Source: a virus
Direction: 5' to 3' (one strand)
Virus record (IMG/VR): IMGVR_UViG_3300021226_000021
Span: 1-29,474 of that record
DNA: 29,474 bases
The position numbers and the translations under genes were made by a program. Below, in pieces: positions 6,630 through 14,516 of the stretch (position 1 is its first letter; each line of letters begins with the position of its first letter). The notes under the pieces are model-generated. The model was not told where the DNA came from. It did no database searches and saw nothing but the letters and a program-made list of their open reading frames with translations.

Positions 6630-7577
6630 ATGGCAACTAGTACGTTCCCCACACAAACAGGCGCAGTAGGCCTGACCGAAGCTTCCAACTTCCTGCCCGA
6701 CTTGTGGAGTGATGAGATCATCGCTTCCTATAAGAAGAACCTCGTCCTTGCACAGTTTGTGCGTAAGATGAGCTTCAAGGGTAAAAAGGGCGATGCTCTG
6801 ATTATCCCTAACCCCTCACGTGGTTTGACTGCTCAAACCAAAGGTGAGAACACCGCAGTAACCATGCAGAACTTGTCACAAAGTTCTATCACTGTGAACT
6901 TGAATCAACACAAAGAAGTGTCCTACTTCATTGAAGACATCGTTGAAGTTCAAGCTCTTCCTTCTTTGCGTAAGCACTACACTGATGACGCTGGCTATGC
7001 TATGGCAAAGCAAGTTGATGATGACCTGTGGGCTTTGATTAAGAGCTTGGGTAATGGTGATGGTTCTTCATATGTCCATAGCCGTTCATTCCAATTCAAC
7101 ACCTCTACAGGTGCTTTGGAAGCCTATGATGCTGATGGTACTACCGACATTGGTGCATTCTCTGACATTGGTTTCCGTCGTGCCATCCAGTATTTGGATG
7201 ATGCTGATCACCCAATGGACGGTCGTGTGCTGGTTATTCCTCCTTCTGCTCGCAACACTTTGATGGGTATTGCTCGTTATACTGAGCAAGGCTTTGTTGG
7301 TGAAGTTGGCAATGCTAACACCATCCGCAATGGTGAAGTGGGTAACCTGTATGGTATCCCTGTTGTTGTGTCTAGCAACTGTCCCACCTTGGAAACAGGT
7401 GTGAAGGCGGCTGCTCTGTTGCACAAAGATTGGGCTGTTCACCTTGAACAAATGTCTGTGCGTTCACAGCAGCAGTATAAACAAGAGTACTTGGCTACTC
7501 TGTTTACTTCTGACATGCTGTATGGCACTAAAGTGCTTCGTGCAGATGCTGGTGTTGTGATGGCTGTCGCAGCCTGA
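6630..7577 (+). CDS. Major capsid protein
   Basis: A 315-residue coat protein, probably of the HK97 fold. It follows the scaffold gene, has no signal peptide, and contains an E-loop-like region (KGDALIIPNPSRGLTAQTKGENT), a long spine helix (AGYAMAKQVDDDLWALIKSLG) and a P-domain-like part (FRRAIQYLDDADHPMDGRVLVIPPSARNTLM is typical of the family, described here in pieces). The C-terminal GIPVVVSSNCP and the DMLYGTKVLRADAGVVM ending are characteristic of coat proteins in this group. The ribosome site is weak (GAAAG). A strong terminator lies just downstream, which would isolate abundant capsid mRNA from the fiber genes. The stop is doubled (TGATAA). Confidence 0.92.
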   Translation: MATSTFPTQTGAVGLTEASNFLPDLWSDEIIASYKKNLVLAQFVRKMSFKGKKGDALIIPNPSRGLTAQTKGENTAVTMQNLSQSSITVNLNQHKEVSYFIEDIVEVQALPSLRKHYTDDAGYAMAKQVDDDLWALIKSLGNGDGSSYVHSRSFQFNTSTGALEAYDADGTTDIGAFSDIGFRRAIQYLDDADHPMDGRVLVIPPSARNTLMGIARYTEQGFVGEVGNANTIRNGEVGNLYGIPVVVSSNCPTLETGVKAAALLHKDWAVHLEQMSVRSQQQYKQEYLATLFTSDMLYGTKVLRADAGVVMAVAA

Positions 7578-7597
7578 TAACCCACAAGGGAGTCCTC

Positions 7598-7619
7598 ACA
7601 AGGGGCTTCCTTGTTTTTT
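7598..7619 (+). terminator. Rho-independent terminator after the capsid gene
   Basis: ACAAGG (7598-7603) pairs with CCTTGT (7609-7614) around a five-base loop and is followed by a T-run through 7619. An alternative longer hairpin can form from CAAGGGAG a few bases upstream. No promoter was found between here and 7660, so the fiber genes probably depend on read-through. Confidence 0.82.
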
Positions 7620-7659
7620 AAGGGGCTTAACAAGGCTCTTTAAATAACAAGGAGAGTAC

Positions 7660-8898
7660 ATGGGAATATTTCGTGGTGTTGGAGGCACAGGAGAATCCTC
7701 TAGCGACTCAACAATTAATGCAACGACAGCTCTAGCTAATGCAGCAGCAGCTTCAGCAGCGGCAGCTTTGGCCTCTGAAACGGCTGCTGAGACAGCAGAA
7801 ACGAATGCAGCCTCCTCTGCTTCTTCTGCTTCTACATCAGCCACAAGTGCTGCTAGTTCAGCTTCTGCTGCCAGTACATCAGCCACCAATGCAGCTTCTA
7901 GTGCTTCTAGTGCCTCAAGCTCAGCAAGCTCAGCCAGCACACAAGCTACGAATGCAGCTTCTAGTGCATCTGATGCAGATACAAGTGCTACGGCTGCTGC
8001 TAGTTCAGCTTCTGCTGCTAGCACATCAGCCAGTACAGCAAGTACACAAGCTAGTAATGCAGCAACTTCTGCTACCAATGCTGCTTCTAGTGCAAGTGCT
8101 GCCTCAACATCAGCAACCAATGCTGCTGGTTCAGCAAGCACAGCTACAACTCAAGCAAGCAATGCAAGCACTTCAGCTACAAACGCTGCTAGTTCTGCTT
8201 CATCTGCAAGTACATCTGCTACAAATGCTGCCTCTAGTGCAACCAGTGCTTCTGGGTCTGCTTCAGCAGCTTCTACATCAGCAACTAGTGCTGCTTCTTC
8301 TGCTTCTGCTGCTGCTACTAGTGCAACTAATGCTGCTAGTTCTGCGTCTAGTGCTTCTACCTCTGCAAGCACAGCTACAACACAGGCAGGAATAGCCACC
8401 ACTAAAGCTTCAGAAGCTGCTACTTCTGCCACTAATGCTGCTTCCTCTGCCAGTGCAGCATCTACCAGTGCAACCAATGCTGCTTCTAGTGCTTCTACGG
8501 CAAGCACAGCAGCCTCTACAGCTACCACTAAAGCTTCTGAAGCCTCTACATCAGCAAGTAATGCAGCAACCAGTGCTACAAATGCAGCAGCCTCTGCTAC
8601 CCTTGCTGCTTCATATACCCCTTCTCAGACAGGGAATAGTGGTAAGTTTCTAACTACCAATGGTACAAACACATCATGGGCAGCAGTGGATGCCTTGCCT
8701 AGTCAGACAGGGAATGCTAATAAATATTTAAAGACTGATGGGACAACAGCTTCTTGGGCTACAGTGACCACAGCATCTTTTGTTTTCCCTTTCTATAAAA
8801 CTAATGGAACATCTGATACTATTCCATTGATTAGCAATACACTCTTGCCTTTCACAAATTATACAGGTACTGCTAAGAACATTGCTTTAACATCTTAA
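7660..8898 (+). CDS. Ala/Ser/Thr-repeat tail fiber protein
   Basis: A 412-residue fiber. Residues about 20-315 are almost only Ala, Ser, Thr and Asn in degenerate blocks such as [14 protein letters not shown], the low-complexity pattern of side-tail-fiber shafts (lambda Stf-like, Phage_fiber repeats PF03335 from memory), likely a trimeric coiled coil. The C-terminal part has two copies of a SQTGN-x-x-K-(F/Y)-L-x-T-(N/D)-G-T-x-x-SWA motif (about 320 and 347), then a short non-repetitive end. The N-terminal [12 protein letters not shown] may dock to the virion. AAGGAG precedes the ATG. The repeat DNA (GCTAGTTCTGCTTCT-like) is prone to recombination, so repeat number may vary. Confidence 0.85.
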   Translation: MGIFRGVGGTGESSSDSTINATTALANAAAASAAAALASETAAETAETNAASSASSASTSATSAASSASAASTSATNAASSASSASSSASSASTQATNAASSASDADTSATAAASSASAASTSASTASTQASNAATSATNAASSASAASTSATNAAGSASTATTQASNASTSATNAASSASSASTSATNAASSATSASGSASAASTSATSAASSASAAATSATNAASSASSASTSASTATTQAGIATTKASEAATSATNAASSASAASTSATNAASSASTASTAASTATTKASEASTSASNAATSATNAAASATLAASYTPSQTGNSGKFLTTNGTNTSWAAVDALPSQTGNANKYLKTDGTTASWATVTTASFVFPFYKTNGTSDTIPLISNTLLPFTNYTGTAKNIALTS

Positions 8899-8906
8899 GG
8901 AACAAC

Positions 8907-9314
8907 ATGGGCGCACGAATTGTCAAATCAATTTACACCGGGAGTGATGTCACGTCTCTTGGTGAAACCACTGCAAGTGACACCATTGATGGGGTTCTTG
9001 CACCCACCATCACTACATTGACAGATGGCGCAACCATCACACCAGCCTTTTCTGACAGTTGCAACTTCACTGTGACATTGGGTGGAAACCGCACATTGGC
9101 AAACCCAACTGGTTTGGTTGCTGGTCAAAGTGGTTCAATCTTCATTGTGCAAGATGGCACTGGTAGCAGGACATTGGCTTATGGAAGTTATTGGGACTTT
9201 GCGGCTGGCACTGCGCCAACGCTGACAACGACAGCAAATGCCGTTGACAGGATTGACTACATTGTTCGTTCAACAACATCAATTCATGCTGTGATGACAG
9301 CCAACTACTCATGA
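8907..9314 (+). CDS. Beta-rich fiber-associated protein
   Basis: A 135-residue protein of alternating beta strands. Its C-terminal 80 residues (TLGGNRTLANPTG, SGSIFIVQDGTGSRTL, WDFAAGTAPTLT, DRIDYIVRS) are a module commonly found at the end of phage fiber and spike proteins. It starts nine bases after the fiber gene with AAGGA in front of the ATG and its stop overlaps the next ATG (ATGA). It may be a fiber tip subunit, or the former C terminus of the upstream fiber now encoded separately. No enzyme motif is present. Confidence 0.75.
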   Translation: MGARIVKSIYTGSDVTSLGETTASDTIDGVLAPTITTLTDGATITPAFSDSCNFTVTLGGNRTLANPTGLVAGQSGSIFIVQDGTGSRTLAYGSYWDFAAGTAPTLTTTANAVDRIDYIVRSTTSIHAVMTANYS

Positions 9315-11728
9315 GCGCATTTCACGACAATGCTTTGATGGGGGCATCTGGTCAACAGGGCTACAAGATCAGCCGTAGTGTGCGTCTGCGTTCTAGTGCG
9401 TCTGCTTATTTGAATAGGACACCTGCCAGCACTGGCAGCAGACAAATCTTTACTTGGTCTGGGTGGGTAAAACGAGGAGCACTAGGTACTGGCATCAGCA
9501 ACCGTCGCGCTTTATTTTCTTCAGGAAACACCGCAAGCCCAAACAACGGCCTAGTGCTTCGGTTCTTTGACGATCAACTGTGCGTCAGCGCTACTGGCGG
9601 CACTACAATCGCCATGTACAGCTCGGCGGTTTATCGTGACCCTTCTGCGTATTACCACGTTGTTATGTCGGTTGACACAACACAGGCCACGTCCAGCAAC
9701 CGAGTTCGGCTGTTTGTCAACGGCTCTCAAATTACGACGTTTGCTACGGCGAGTTACCCAAGCCAGAACCAAAACTTCGACATTAACACTTCGTCGTTTA
9801 CCAGCTATGTCGGTGTGGAAAATGACGGCGGAACCCTTTCCTATTACTTCGACGGCTACCTCACTGAGATCAACTTCATCGACGGTCAAGCTCTTACACC
9901 ATCGTCGTTTGGTCAAACAAACGCTATTACTGGTGTATGGCAACCTATCAAATACACAGGTACATACGGCACAAACGGCTTTTACCTAAACTTCAGCGAC
10001 AACTCTGCCGCTACTGCCACAACCATTGGTAAGGACTACTCAGGCAACGGCAACAACTGGACACCCAACAACATCAGCGTGACTGCTGGTGTGACCTATG
10101 ACTCAATGATTGATGTGCCAACACCGTATGCTGATGGTGGTAATGGTCGGGGTAATTACTGCGTATTGAATAGGCTAGATGCGGATACCTCTGCTGTCTC
10201 AACTAGCATTACAAACGGCAATCTGACCGCATCTGGCACAACGTATGGCGCAACGGTTTATACCTGCTCTATGCAAATTCCTCAGACAGGAAAATGGTAT
10301 TGGGAGGTTGTTTATTCCACCATTACAACCACCATAGCATTGGGTGTGCGTAGCAGTTCAACTGGCTCAACTGATATTCAGTATTACAGCAATGGAAACA
10401 AAAATGTTGGTGGAACAACAACTGCTTATGGTTCAACATGGACTACTGGCGACATCATTGCTTGCGCTGTAGACCGTGACGCTGGAACGGTGACTTGGTA
10501 CAAAAACAATGTGTCGCAGGGCGCAATCAGCATCCCGAACAATGCGGCTGTATTCGACATTGCGTTTAACGTCCTGTCGCCATACGGCTCGACTACTTTC
10601 AATGCCAACTTCGGTCAACGCCCATTCAGCTACACACCACCCACAGGCTTCCTTGCACTGAACACGCAGAACTTGCCAACGCCTACTATTAGCAATGGTG
10701 CTAATTACATGAACGCATCTTTGTGGACTGGTGATGCGTCAACACCAAGAGCAGTTGTAAGCAACTTGGCATTTAGTCCTGACTTGGTTTGGACTAAAGA
10801 CAGAAGTGTTGGCTATCAGCACTCATTGCAAGACACGGTGCGTGGTACTGGTGCATCAAAGAAACTGTACTCATCTCTGACTGAAGCAGAGAATGGTGCA
10901 AACTCTGTCTATGGTCACATCAATTCTTTTGATGCTAACGGCTTTACTGTAGCAACAGGCTCTAGTGGCGCACAGCATGTAAATGCAAGTGGTGTGACCT
11001 ATGTTGGCTGGTCTTGGAAAGCTGGCGGCACTGCTGTATCCAACACATCTGGCTCAATCACATCAACGGTAAGTGCTGGTGCTACGCAAGGCTTTAGTGT
11101 GGTGACTTGGACGGGAAGTGGTGCGGCGGCTACTGTCGGGCATGGACTTGGTGTTGCGCCAAAGATGGTGATTATCAAAAACAGGACTACTGCGGCATCT
11201 TGGCCTGTCTATCACGCTTCGATTGGAAATACTGCGGCTGTGTTTTTGAATGCAACAAACGCATCAACAACTTCAAGCACTTATTTTAATAACACAAGCC
11301 CAACATCATCTGTTTTTAGTGTTGAAAGCGCCACGGCAACAAATGGTTCTACAAATTCAATGGTCGCCTACTGCTTTGCAGAAGTAGCTGGCTATTCCAA
11401 GTTTGGCTCATACACAGGCAATGGCTCTGCTGATGGGACTTTTGTGTTTTGCGGATTTAAACCCCGATTTGTGATGTTTAAGCGTACTGATGCTGTTTCT
11501 GATTGGGCTATGTATGACACATCCAGAAATACATACAACGAATCAAATTTAGAATTAAATGCCAATTTGTCTGGTGCTGAATTTAGTACAACAGGAACAC
11601 GACCAATTGATATTCTTTCTAATGGATTCAAATTGCGTGGAACAAATGGAGGTGGTAATGCCTCTGGTGGCACATACATATTCATGGCGGTAGCCGAAAA
11701 CCCATTCAAACTTTCTCTTGCGAGGTAA
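9311..11728 (+). CDS. Large carbohydrate-binding tail fiber (LamG plus SPRY-like domains)
   Basis: An 805-residue receptor-binding candidate. Residues about 35-215 are a LamG/concanavalin jelly-roll (TWSGWVKRG, YYHVVMSVDT, RVRLFVNGSQI, YFDGYLTEINFIDGQAL). A linker DYSGNGNNWTPNNIS follows. Residues about 290-450 resemble a B30.2/SPRY fold (GKWYWEVVYS, IIACAVDRDAGTVTWYKNN, PYGSTTFNANFGQRPF). The rest has repeated blocks of the form PDLVWTKDRS or PKMVIIKNRT or PRFVMFKRTD with YVGWSWKAGG and YCFAEVAGYSKFGSYTGNG, known from marine phage fibers. No catalytic residues stand out, so binding rather than cleavage is likely. Codon use is richer in GC than in the capsid genes, especially about 9460-9960. 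The ATG overlaps the previous stop. Confidence 0.85.
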   Translation: MSAFHDNALMGASGQQGYKISRSVRLRSSASAYLNRTPASTGSRQIFTWSGWVKRGALGTGISNRRALFSSGNTASPNNGLVLRFFDDQLCVSATGGTTIAMYSSAVYRDPSAYYHVVMSVDTTQATSSNRVRLFVNGSQITTFATASYPSQNQNFDINTSSFTSYVGVENDGGTLSYYFDGYLTEINFIDGQALTPSSFGQTNAITGVWQPIKYTGTYGTNGFYLNFSDNSAATATTIGKDYSGNGNNWTPNNISVTAGVTYDSMIDVPTPYADGGNGRGNYCVLNRLDADTSAVSTSITNGNLTASGTTYGATVYTCSMQIPQTGKWYWEVVYSTITTTIALGVRSSSTGSTDIQYYSNGNKNVGGTTTAYGSTWTTGDIIACAVDRDAGTVTWYKNNVSQGAISIPNNAAVFDIAFNVLSPYGSTTFNANFGQRPFSYTPPTGFLALNTQNLPTPTISNGANYMNASLWTGDASTPRAVVSNLAFSPDLVWTKDRSVGYQHSLQDTVRGTGASKKLYSSLTEAENGANSVYGHINSFDANGFTVATGSSGAQHVNASGVTYVGWSWKAGGTAVSNTSGSITSTVSAGATQGFSVVTWTGSGAAATVGHGLGVAPKMVIIKNRTTAASWPVYHASIGNTAAVFLNATNASTTSSTYFNNTSPTSSVFSVESATATNGSTNSMVAYCFAEVAGYSKFGSYTGNGSADGTFVFCGFKPRFVMFKRTDAVSDWAMYDTSRNTYNESNLELNANLSGAEFSTTGTRPIDILSNGFKLRGTNGGGNASGGTYIFMAVAENPFKLSLAR

Positions 11729-11731
11729 CTC

Positions 11732-12211
11732 ATGTTTTTACTCAACGGCAATCCACTTCCACTCGATACACCATTCACTATTGATGGCACAAGCTATCCA
11801 GCCAACTGGTTGCGCCTGACTTCCATTGAAGAAAAGAATGCTGTCGGCATCACAGAAGTGGAAGATCAAACAACTCAGTACGATGACCGCTTCTGGTGGG
11901 GCGTAGACAATCCAAAGCAATTGAACGACATCACAGTCACACCAGAAGAAGGTGAACCATATATTCAGCGTGGCCTGAAACATAACTGGATTGCACAGGT
12001 CAAGGACACGGCTGGCAAATTGCTGGCTCAAACTGACTGGATGGTGATTCGCAAGGCAGAACGTGATGTTGCTATTCCTGCGGATACCGTCACTTACAGG
12101 GCGGCTGTGGTTGCTGAAGCTAATCGGCTTGAGACTGCCATCAATGCTTGTTCTGATGTTCCTGCTTTGATTGGGGTTGTTTCTGCACAAGGATGGCCTG
12201 TAAATGAGTGA
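11732..12211 (+). CDS. Putative tail fiber assembly or chaperone-like protein
   Basis: A 159-residue soluble protein that follows the large fiber. The N terminus (FLLNGNPLPLDTPF) resembles short proteins paired with LamG-type fibers. The C-terminal half (LLAQTDWMVIRKAERD, then YRAAVVAEANRLETAI) recalls the tail assembly chaperone families in which a TDW motif is followed by a helical arm. GAGG lies upstream of the ATG, three bases after the fiber stop. The function as a fiber chaperone is inferred from this resemblance and position. The stop overlaps the next gene by eight bases. Confidence 0.65.
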   Translation: MFLLNGNPLPLDTPFTIDGTSYPANWLRLTSIEEKNAVGITEVEDQTTQYDDRFWWGVDNPKQLNDITVTPEEGEPYIQRGLKHNWIAQVKDTAGKLLAQTDWMVIRKAERDVAIPADTVTYRAAVVAEANRLETAINACSDVPALIGVVSAQGWPVNE

Positions 12212-12413
12212 AGAACTTATTACCAAAACAGAAGCAAGGCTCAATAGCCACGAGCAAGTGTGTGCAGAGAGGTATGCTGCCATTGAACGAAGTCTTTATG
12301 AAGGTAGTGCTCGCATGACTAAGATTGAATATTTGCTGTATGGTGTCATGCTATGTGTTCTTTTAGGCCCGGGTACAGCAGCAGAGTTTGTTAAGAAACT
12401 TATTGGAGTTTAA
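12204..12413 (+). CDS. Small single-pass membrane protein of the lysis region
   Basis: A 69-residue protein with a soluble helical N-terminal half (EELITKTEARLNSHEQ) and one predicted membrane helix (YLLYGVMLCVLLGPGTAAEF, about 43-62) near a short basic tail. Size and location before spanins and endolysin make a holin or pinholin partner possible, but no family is certain. The start is supported by AAGGA upstream within the preceding gene's end. Its stop (TAA at 12411) is in the same frame as the following gene, whose own start is an ATT six bases further on. Confidence 0.7.
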   Translation: MSEELITKTEARLNSHEQVCAERYAAIERSLYEGSARMTKIEYLLYGVMLCVLLGPGTAAEFVKKLIGV

Positions 12414-12416
12414 CAT

Positions 12417-13094
12417 ATTCCACTCAGCATTCTCCTCGCTGCCAATGCTTGTGTTGCTGCCATCAAGGAAGGATGTGAGCTATACAAGACTGTCAAGGAA
12501 TCCTTTGTTGAAGCCAAGGAAACCTATGACGAAGCAGCAGCCATTGTCACCGAAGTTGGGGGCTTTCTTGCCCCTCTCTTAGCCCTCTTTAAGGGCAAAC
12601 CAAAGCCTGTTGTACAAGCCAAAGTTAAGAAGAAAACTAAGAAGGAGCATGTACAAGAAACACAGGTGATGGCTGATGTTGTGAAACATCTGACAGAATT
12701 CTTTAGACTACAAGAAGAGCTTGCAGAGAAGATAAGAAGAGAAGAAGCACAGAGTAGGAATGTCTATGACCCACAGCAGAATGTCATGGAGGCTGCTCTA
12801 AACAGGGTGATGGCCTTAGACCAGATGGCTGCTCTAGAGGTAACCATAAGAGAGACAATGGTATATCAAGCCCCTCCTGAGATGGGAGCTTTATATTCTA
12901 AAGTGTTTGAGATGCGAGATGTTATTCGTGTTGAACAAGAGGAGGCAAGACTATCCCAAGAAGCTAAAGAAAGATATATCAAATGGCAACAAAGGCAAGC
13001 GGAGCAAGAGGTAGAAATACTAATAGCAATAACAGTGGGAGTGGGAATAGTAGCTGGATACCTCCACCTGTGGTTCCTGTACCTCAGCAAGTAG
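12417..13094 (+). CDS. Membrane-anchored helical protein with an apparent ATT start
   Basis: A 225-residue protein read from ATT at 12417. GGAG (12405-12408) sits eight bases upstream, an ideal distance, and no ATG, GTG or TTG occurs in frame until GTG at 12666, yet 12417-12665 is clearly coding: a hydrophobic PLSILLAANACVAAIKEG start, a helical YDEAAAIVTEVGGFLAPLLALF segment and a Lys-rich stretch. The rest is a charged helical domain (FFRLQEELAEKIRREEAQ) and a C-terminal membrane helix (ILIAITVGVGIVAGYLHLWF) ending the protein. This is a C-tail-anchored topology. A sequencing error at the start or read-through of the in-frame TAA at 12411 are alternatives. The function is unknown; a role in lysis is inferred from its neighbours. 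Confidence 0.72.
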   Translation: MPLSILLAANACVAAIKEGCELYKTVKESFVEAKETYDEAAAIVTEVGGFLAPLLALFKGKPKPVVQAKVKKKTKKEHVQETQVMADVVKHLTEFFRLQEELAEKIRREEAQSRNVYDPQQNVMEAALNRVMALDQMAALEVTIRETMVYQAPPEMGALYSKVFEMRDVIRVEQEEARLSQEAKERYIKWQQRQAEQEVEILIAITVGVGIVAGYLHLWFLYLSK

Positions 13095-13288
13095 AAAGAG
13101 ATTTGGGCTTCAAATATTTAGGGTGGTTAGCAGCTTGTGTCTTGGTGGCAATATTGCTTCCTCTTACAGGACTTCTTTATTCTAAGTTGTATGAAACACA
13201 AATTGAAATAAAGCACCACATCAATGAGCTTGACAGACTTAAACATGATATTGAAAAGATAAAGGAAAAACATGACAAAGACTCTTGA
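12983..13288 (+). CDS. Overlapping small membrane protein with a coiled-coil tail
   Basis: A 101-residue protein whose first 37 codons lie inside the preceding gene in another frame. Residues 1-37 are a low-complexity Ser/Asn/Gly then Pro-rich stretch (PPPVVPVPQQ), residues about 44-66 are a membrane helix (YLGWLAACVLVAILLPLTGLLY), and the rest is a charged coiled coil (KHHINELDRLKHDIEKIKEK). The ribosome site is weak (GAAAGA), so coupling to translation of the upstream gene is likely. A start after 13094 would need a TTG and leave the frame without its Pro-rich arm. It sits in the run of lysis-region membrane proteins and could be a holin-like or spanin-accessory protein. Confidence 0.7.
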   Translation: MATKASGARGRNTNSNNSGSGNSSWIPPPVVPVPQQVERDLGFKYLGWLAACVLVAILLPLTGLLYSKLYETQIEIKHHINELDRLKHDIEKIKEKHDKDS

Positions 13289-13598
13289 AAAGAATTCCCA
13301 ATTTAATCAGTTTGATTCTGATGGAGACGGTGTAGTTACTGATGAGGAATTGAATCGTTCAGAACGAATGATGATGCTTGAGAATATGGACAAGCTTGCT
13401 GACCAGCAACGTATTATGTCTTGGTTTGCTTTGGCACTTCCTCCTGCTGTCATTTGTTTTCTTGCTTCAGCCTTAGTAACATTAGAAAAAGTAAATGCAT
13501 TGAATGGTTTAGCAACTACATATTGTGCTGCTATGGGTACTATTGTTGTAGCATTCATGGCTGCTAATGCTTATACACGTGGAAAGATGCATGAATGA
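13272..13598 (+). CDS. EF-hand membrane protein, holin candidate
   Basis: A 108-residue protein that joins a canonical 12-residue calcium-binding EF-hand loop (DSDGDGVVTDEE, about 15-26, with Asp at 1, 3 and 5, Gly at 6 and Glu at 12) to two membrane helices (FALALPPAVICFLASALVTL and AAMGTIVVAFMAANAY) near a charged C terminus. Related EF-hand, two-helix proteins are found in marine phage genomes as far as I recall, without known function. Two helices and position directly before Rz suggest a holin whose activity could respond to divalent metal (inference). AAGGA precedes the ATG, and it overlaps its upstream neighbour by 17 bases and Rz by four (ATGA). Confidence 0.78.
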   Translation: MTKTLEKNSQFNQFDSDGDGVVTDEELNRSERMMMLENMDKLADQQRIMSWFALALPPAVICFLASALVTLEKVNALNGLATTYCAAMGTIVVAFMAANAYTRGKMHE

Positions 13599-14068
13599 AA
13601 GTATTATTAGCATGTGTTCTTATCCTTGTTGCATTAGGTGGTGCTTATTGGAAAGGCACATATGACAAGGGTTTAGCTGTTGCTGTAGAAGTGGCAGAAG
13701 CTAATGAACAAGCAAGACAAGTAGAAACACAAATGGCTGTTGTAGCAACAACTTATGCAACAACCTTAAGGAAGAATGAAAGTAATGCTCAAAAGAAAAT
13801 ATCTGATCTTCGTACTGCTGTTGCCTCTGGTGAGCGCAAGCTGTTCATTCCTACCGAAGCCCCCAACTGTGGTATACAAGCCTCCACAGATGCCTCCCCT
13901 GCCAGTGGAAGTGACACAGGAGAAGCACGAGCCGAACTTGACAGAAAGGTTGCTGATTCTCTTATCGCCTTAACAGCAGAAGGAGACACAGCAATTCGTA
14001 AGCTCAACACTTGCATTGAACAATATAACACAATTAAGGACAAACTAAATGACTCAGCTATCCGCTAA
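13595..14068 (+). CDS. Rz: Inner-membrane spanin (Rz-like)
   Basis: A 157-residue i-spanin. It has a single N-terminal membrane helix (VLLACVLILVALGGAYW, about 3-19) without a cleavage site, then a long periplasmic helical domain (about 25-80 and 110-150) with coiled-coil character and the AIRKLNTCIEQYNTI ending seen in Rz proteins. After the endolysin has cut the wall it joins the outer-membrane partner to fuse the two membranes. That partner is encoded inside this gene in the +1 frame (13776-13973). The ATG overlaps the upstream stop. The presence of a spanin pair is the best evidence for a Gram-negative host. Confidence 0.87.
   Translation: MKVLLACVLILVALGGAYWKGTYDKGLAVAVEVAEANEQARQVETQMAVVATTYATTLRKNESNAQKKISDLRTAVASGERKLFIPTEAPNCGIQASTDASPASGSDTGEARAELDRKVADSLIALTAEGDTAIRKLNTCIEQYNTIKDKLNDSAIR
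13776..13973 (+). CDS. Rz1: Outer-membrane spanin lipoprotein (Rz1-like) nested in Rz
   Basis: A 65-residue lipoprotein fully contained in the Rz gene, read one base forward. It has a basic N-terminal start (LKRKY), a hydrophobic core (LIFVLLLPLVSA) and Cys23 as the probable lipidated residue in a VSASC lipobox (Ser at -3 is a little off consensus). The predicted mature peptide is short and Pro-rich (FLPKPPTVVYKPPQMPPLP), about ten Pro in 43 residues, as in lambda Rz1. The start could be ATG 13776 or ATG 13785; both keep the signal peptide. A nested Rz/Rz1 arrangement is well known in lambdoid and other phages, which makes this call strong despite its overlap. Confidence 0.86.
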   Translation: MKVMLKRKYLIFVLLLPLVSASCSFLPKPPTVVYKPPQMPPLPVEVTQEKHEPNLTERLLILLSP

Positions 14069-14516
14069 CTTTTCCCTACATGAACTGTCCAAGAGTGAGA
14101 CAGCTTTGCGTATGGGCTTTGATAACACCCCTGCCAAGGAAGCAGAAGCTCACCTGAAGCTTTTGTGTGACAACATCCTTCAACCTGTGCGTGACCACTA
14201 CAAGAAGGGCGTTAAGGTGAATAGTGCCTATCGTAGCCCTGAGAGTAATGCAGCAGTGGGAGGCTCAAAGACCTCAGACCATTGCAAGGGCATGGCAGCA
14301 GACATTGAGATTCCCGGAGTGCCTAATGCTGAGCTGGCTGAATACATCAAAGCCAACTACAAGTTCACTCAGCTCATCCTTGAATTTTATACACCCGGCA
14401 TTCCTGACTCAGGTTGGGTGCATGTGTCATATGACCCTAACAACTTGAAGTGTCAATGCCTCACTGCTGTAAAAGAGAATGGTAAAACTGTGTATAAACC
14501 CGGACTAATTGCTTAA
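14049..14516 (+). CDS. M15-family endolysin (zinc peptidase)
   Basis: A 155-residue soluble peptidoglycan endopeptidase, probably cutting between peptide cross-link residues. The M15 zinc site is visible: His78 and Asp85 in SDHCKGMAADIE (76-87) and His125 in SGWVHVSY. YRSPESN (61-67) is the substrate-site motif ahead of it. There is no signal peptide, so export needs a holin, for which several small membrane proteins upstream are candidates. AAGGA lies eight bases before the ATG, and the gene overlaps Rz by 20 bases. The length is typical for small phage endolysins of this family. It is the best candidate for the main lytic enzyme, alongside the lysozyme-like protein at 1071. Confidence 0.9.
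   Translation: MTQLSANFSLHELSKSETALRMGFDNTPAKEAEAHLKLLCDNILQPVRDHYKKGVKVNSAYRSPESNAAVGGSKTSDHCKGMAADIEIPGVPNAELAEYIKANYKFTQLILEFYTPGIPDSGWVHVSYDPNNLKCQCLTAVKENGKTVYKPGLIA

Noticed and set aside
7596-8141. Long minus-strand open frame rich in Ala, Glu and Val, opposite the fiber
   Set aside because: It is the complement of the GCT/AGC-type repeat DNA of the fiber gene; no ribosome site and no independent protein pattern.
7739-8395. Leu/Gln-rich plus-strand frame inside the fiber
   Set aside because: A frame-shifted reading of the same repeats, of low complexity, without a start context.
13230-13235. TTGACA inside the small membrane gene
   Set aside because: No -10 box at 16-18 bases; only half of a promoter by chance.
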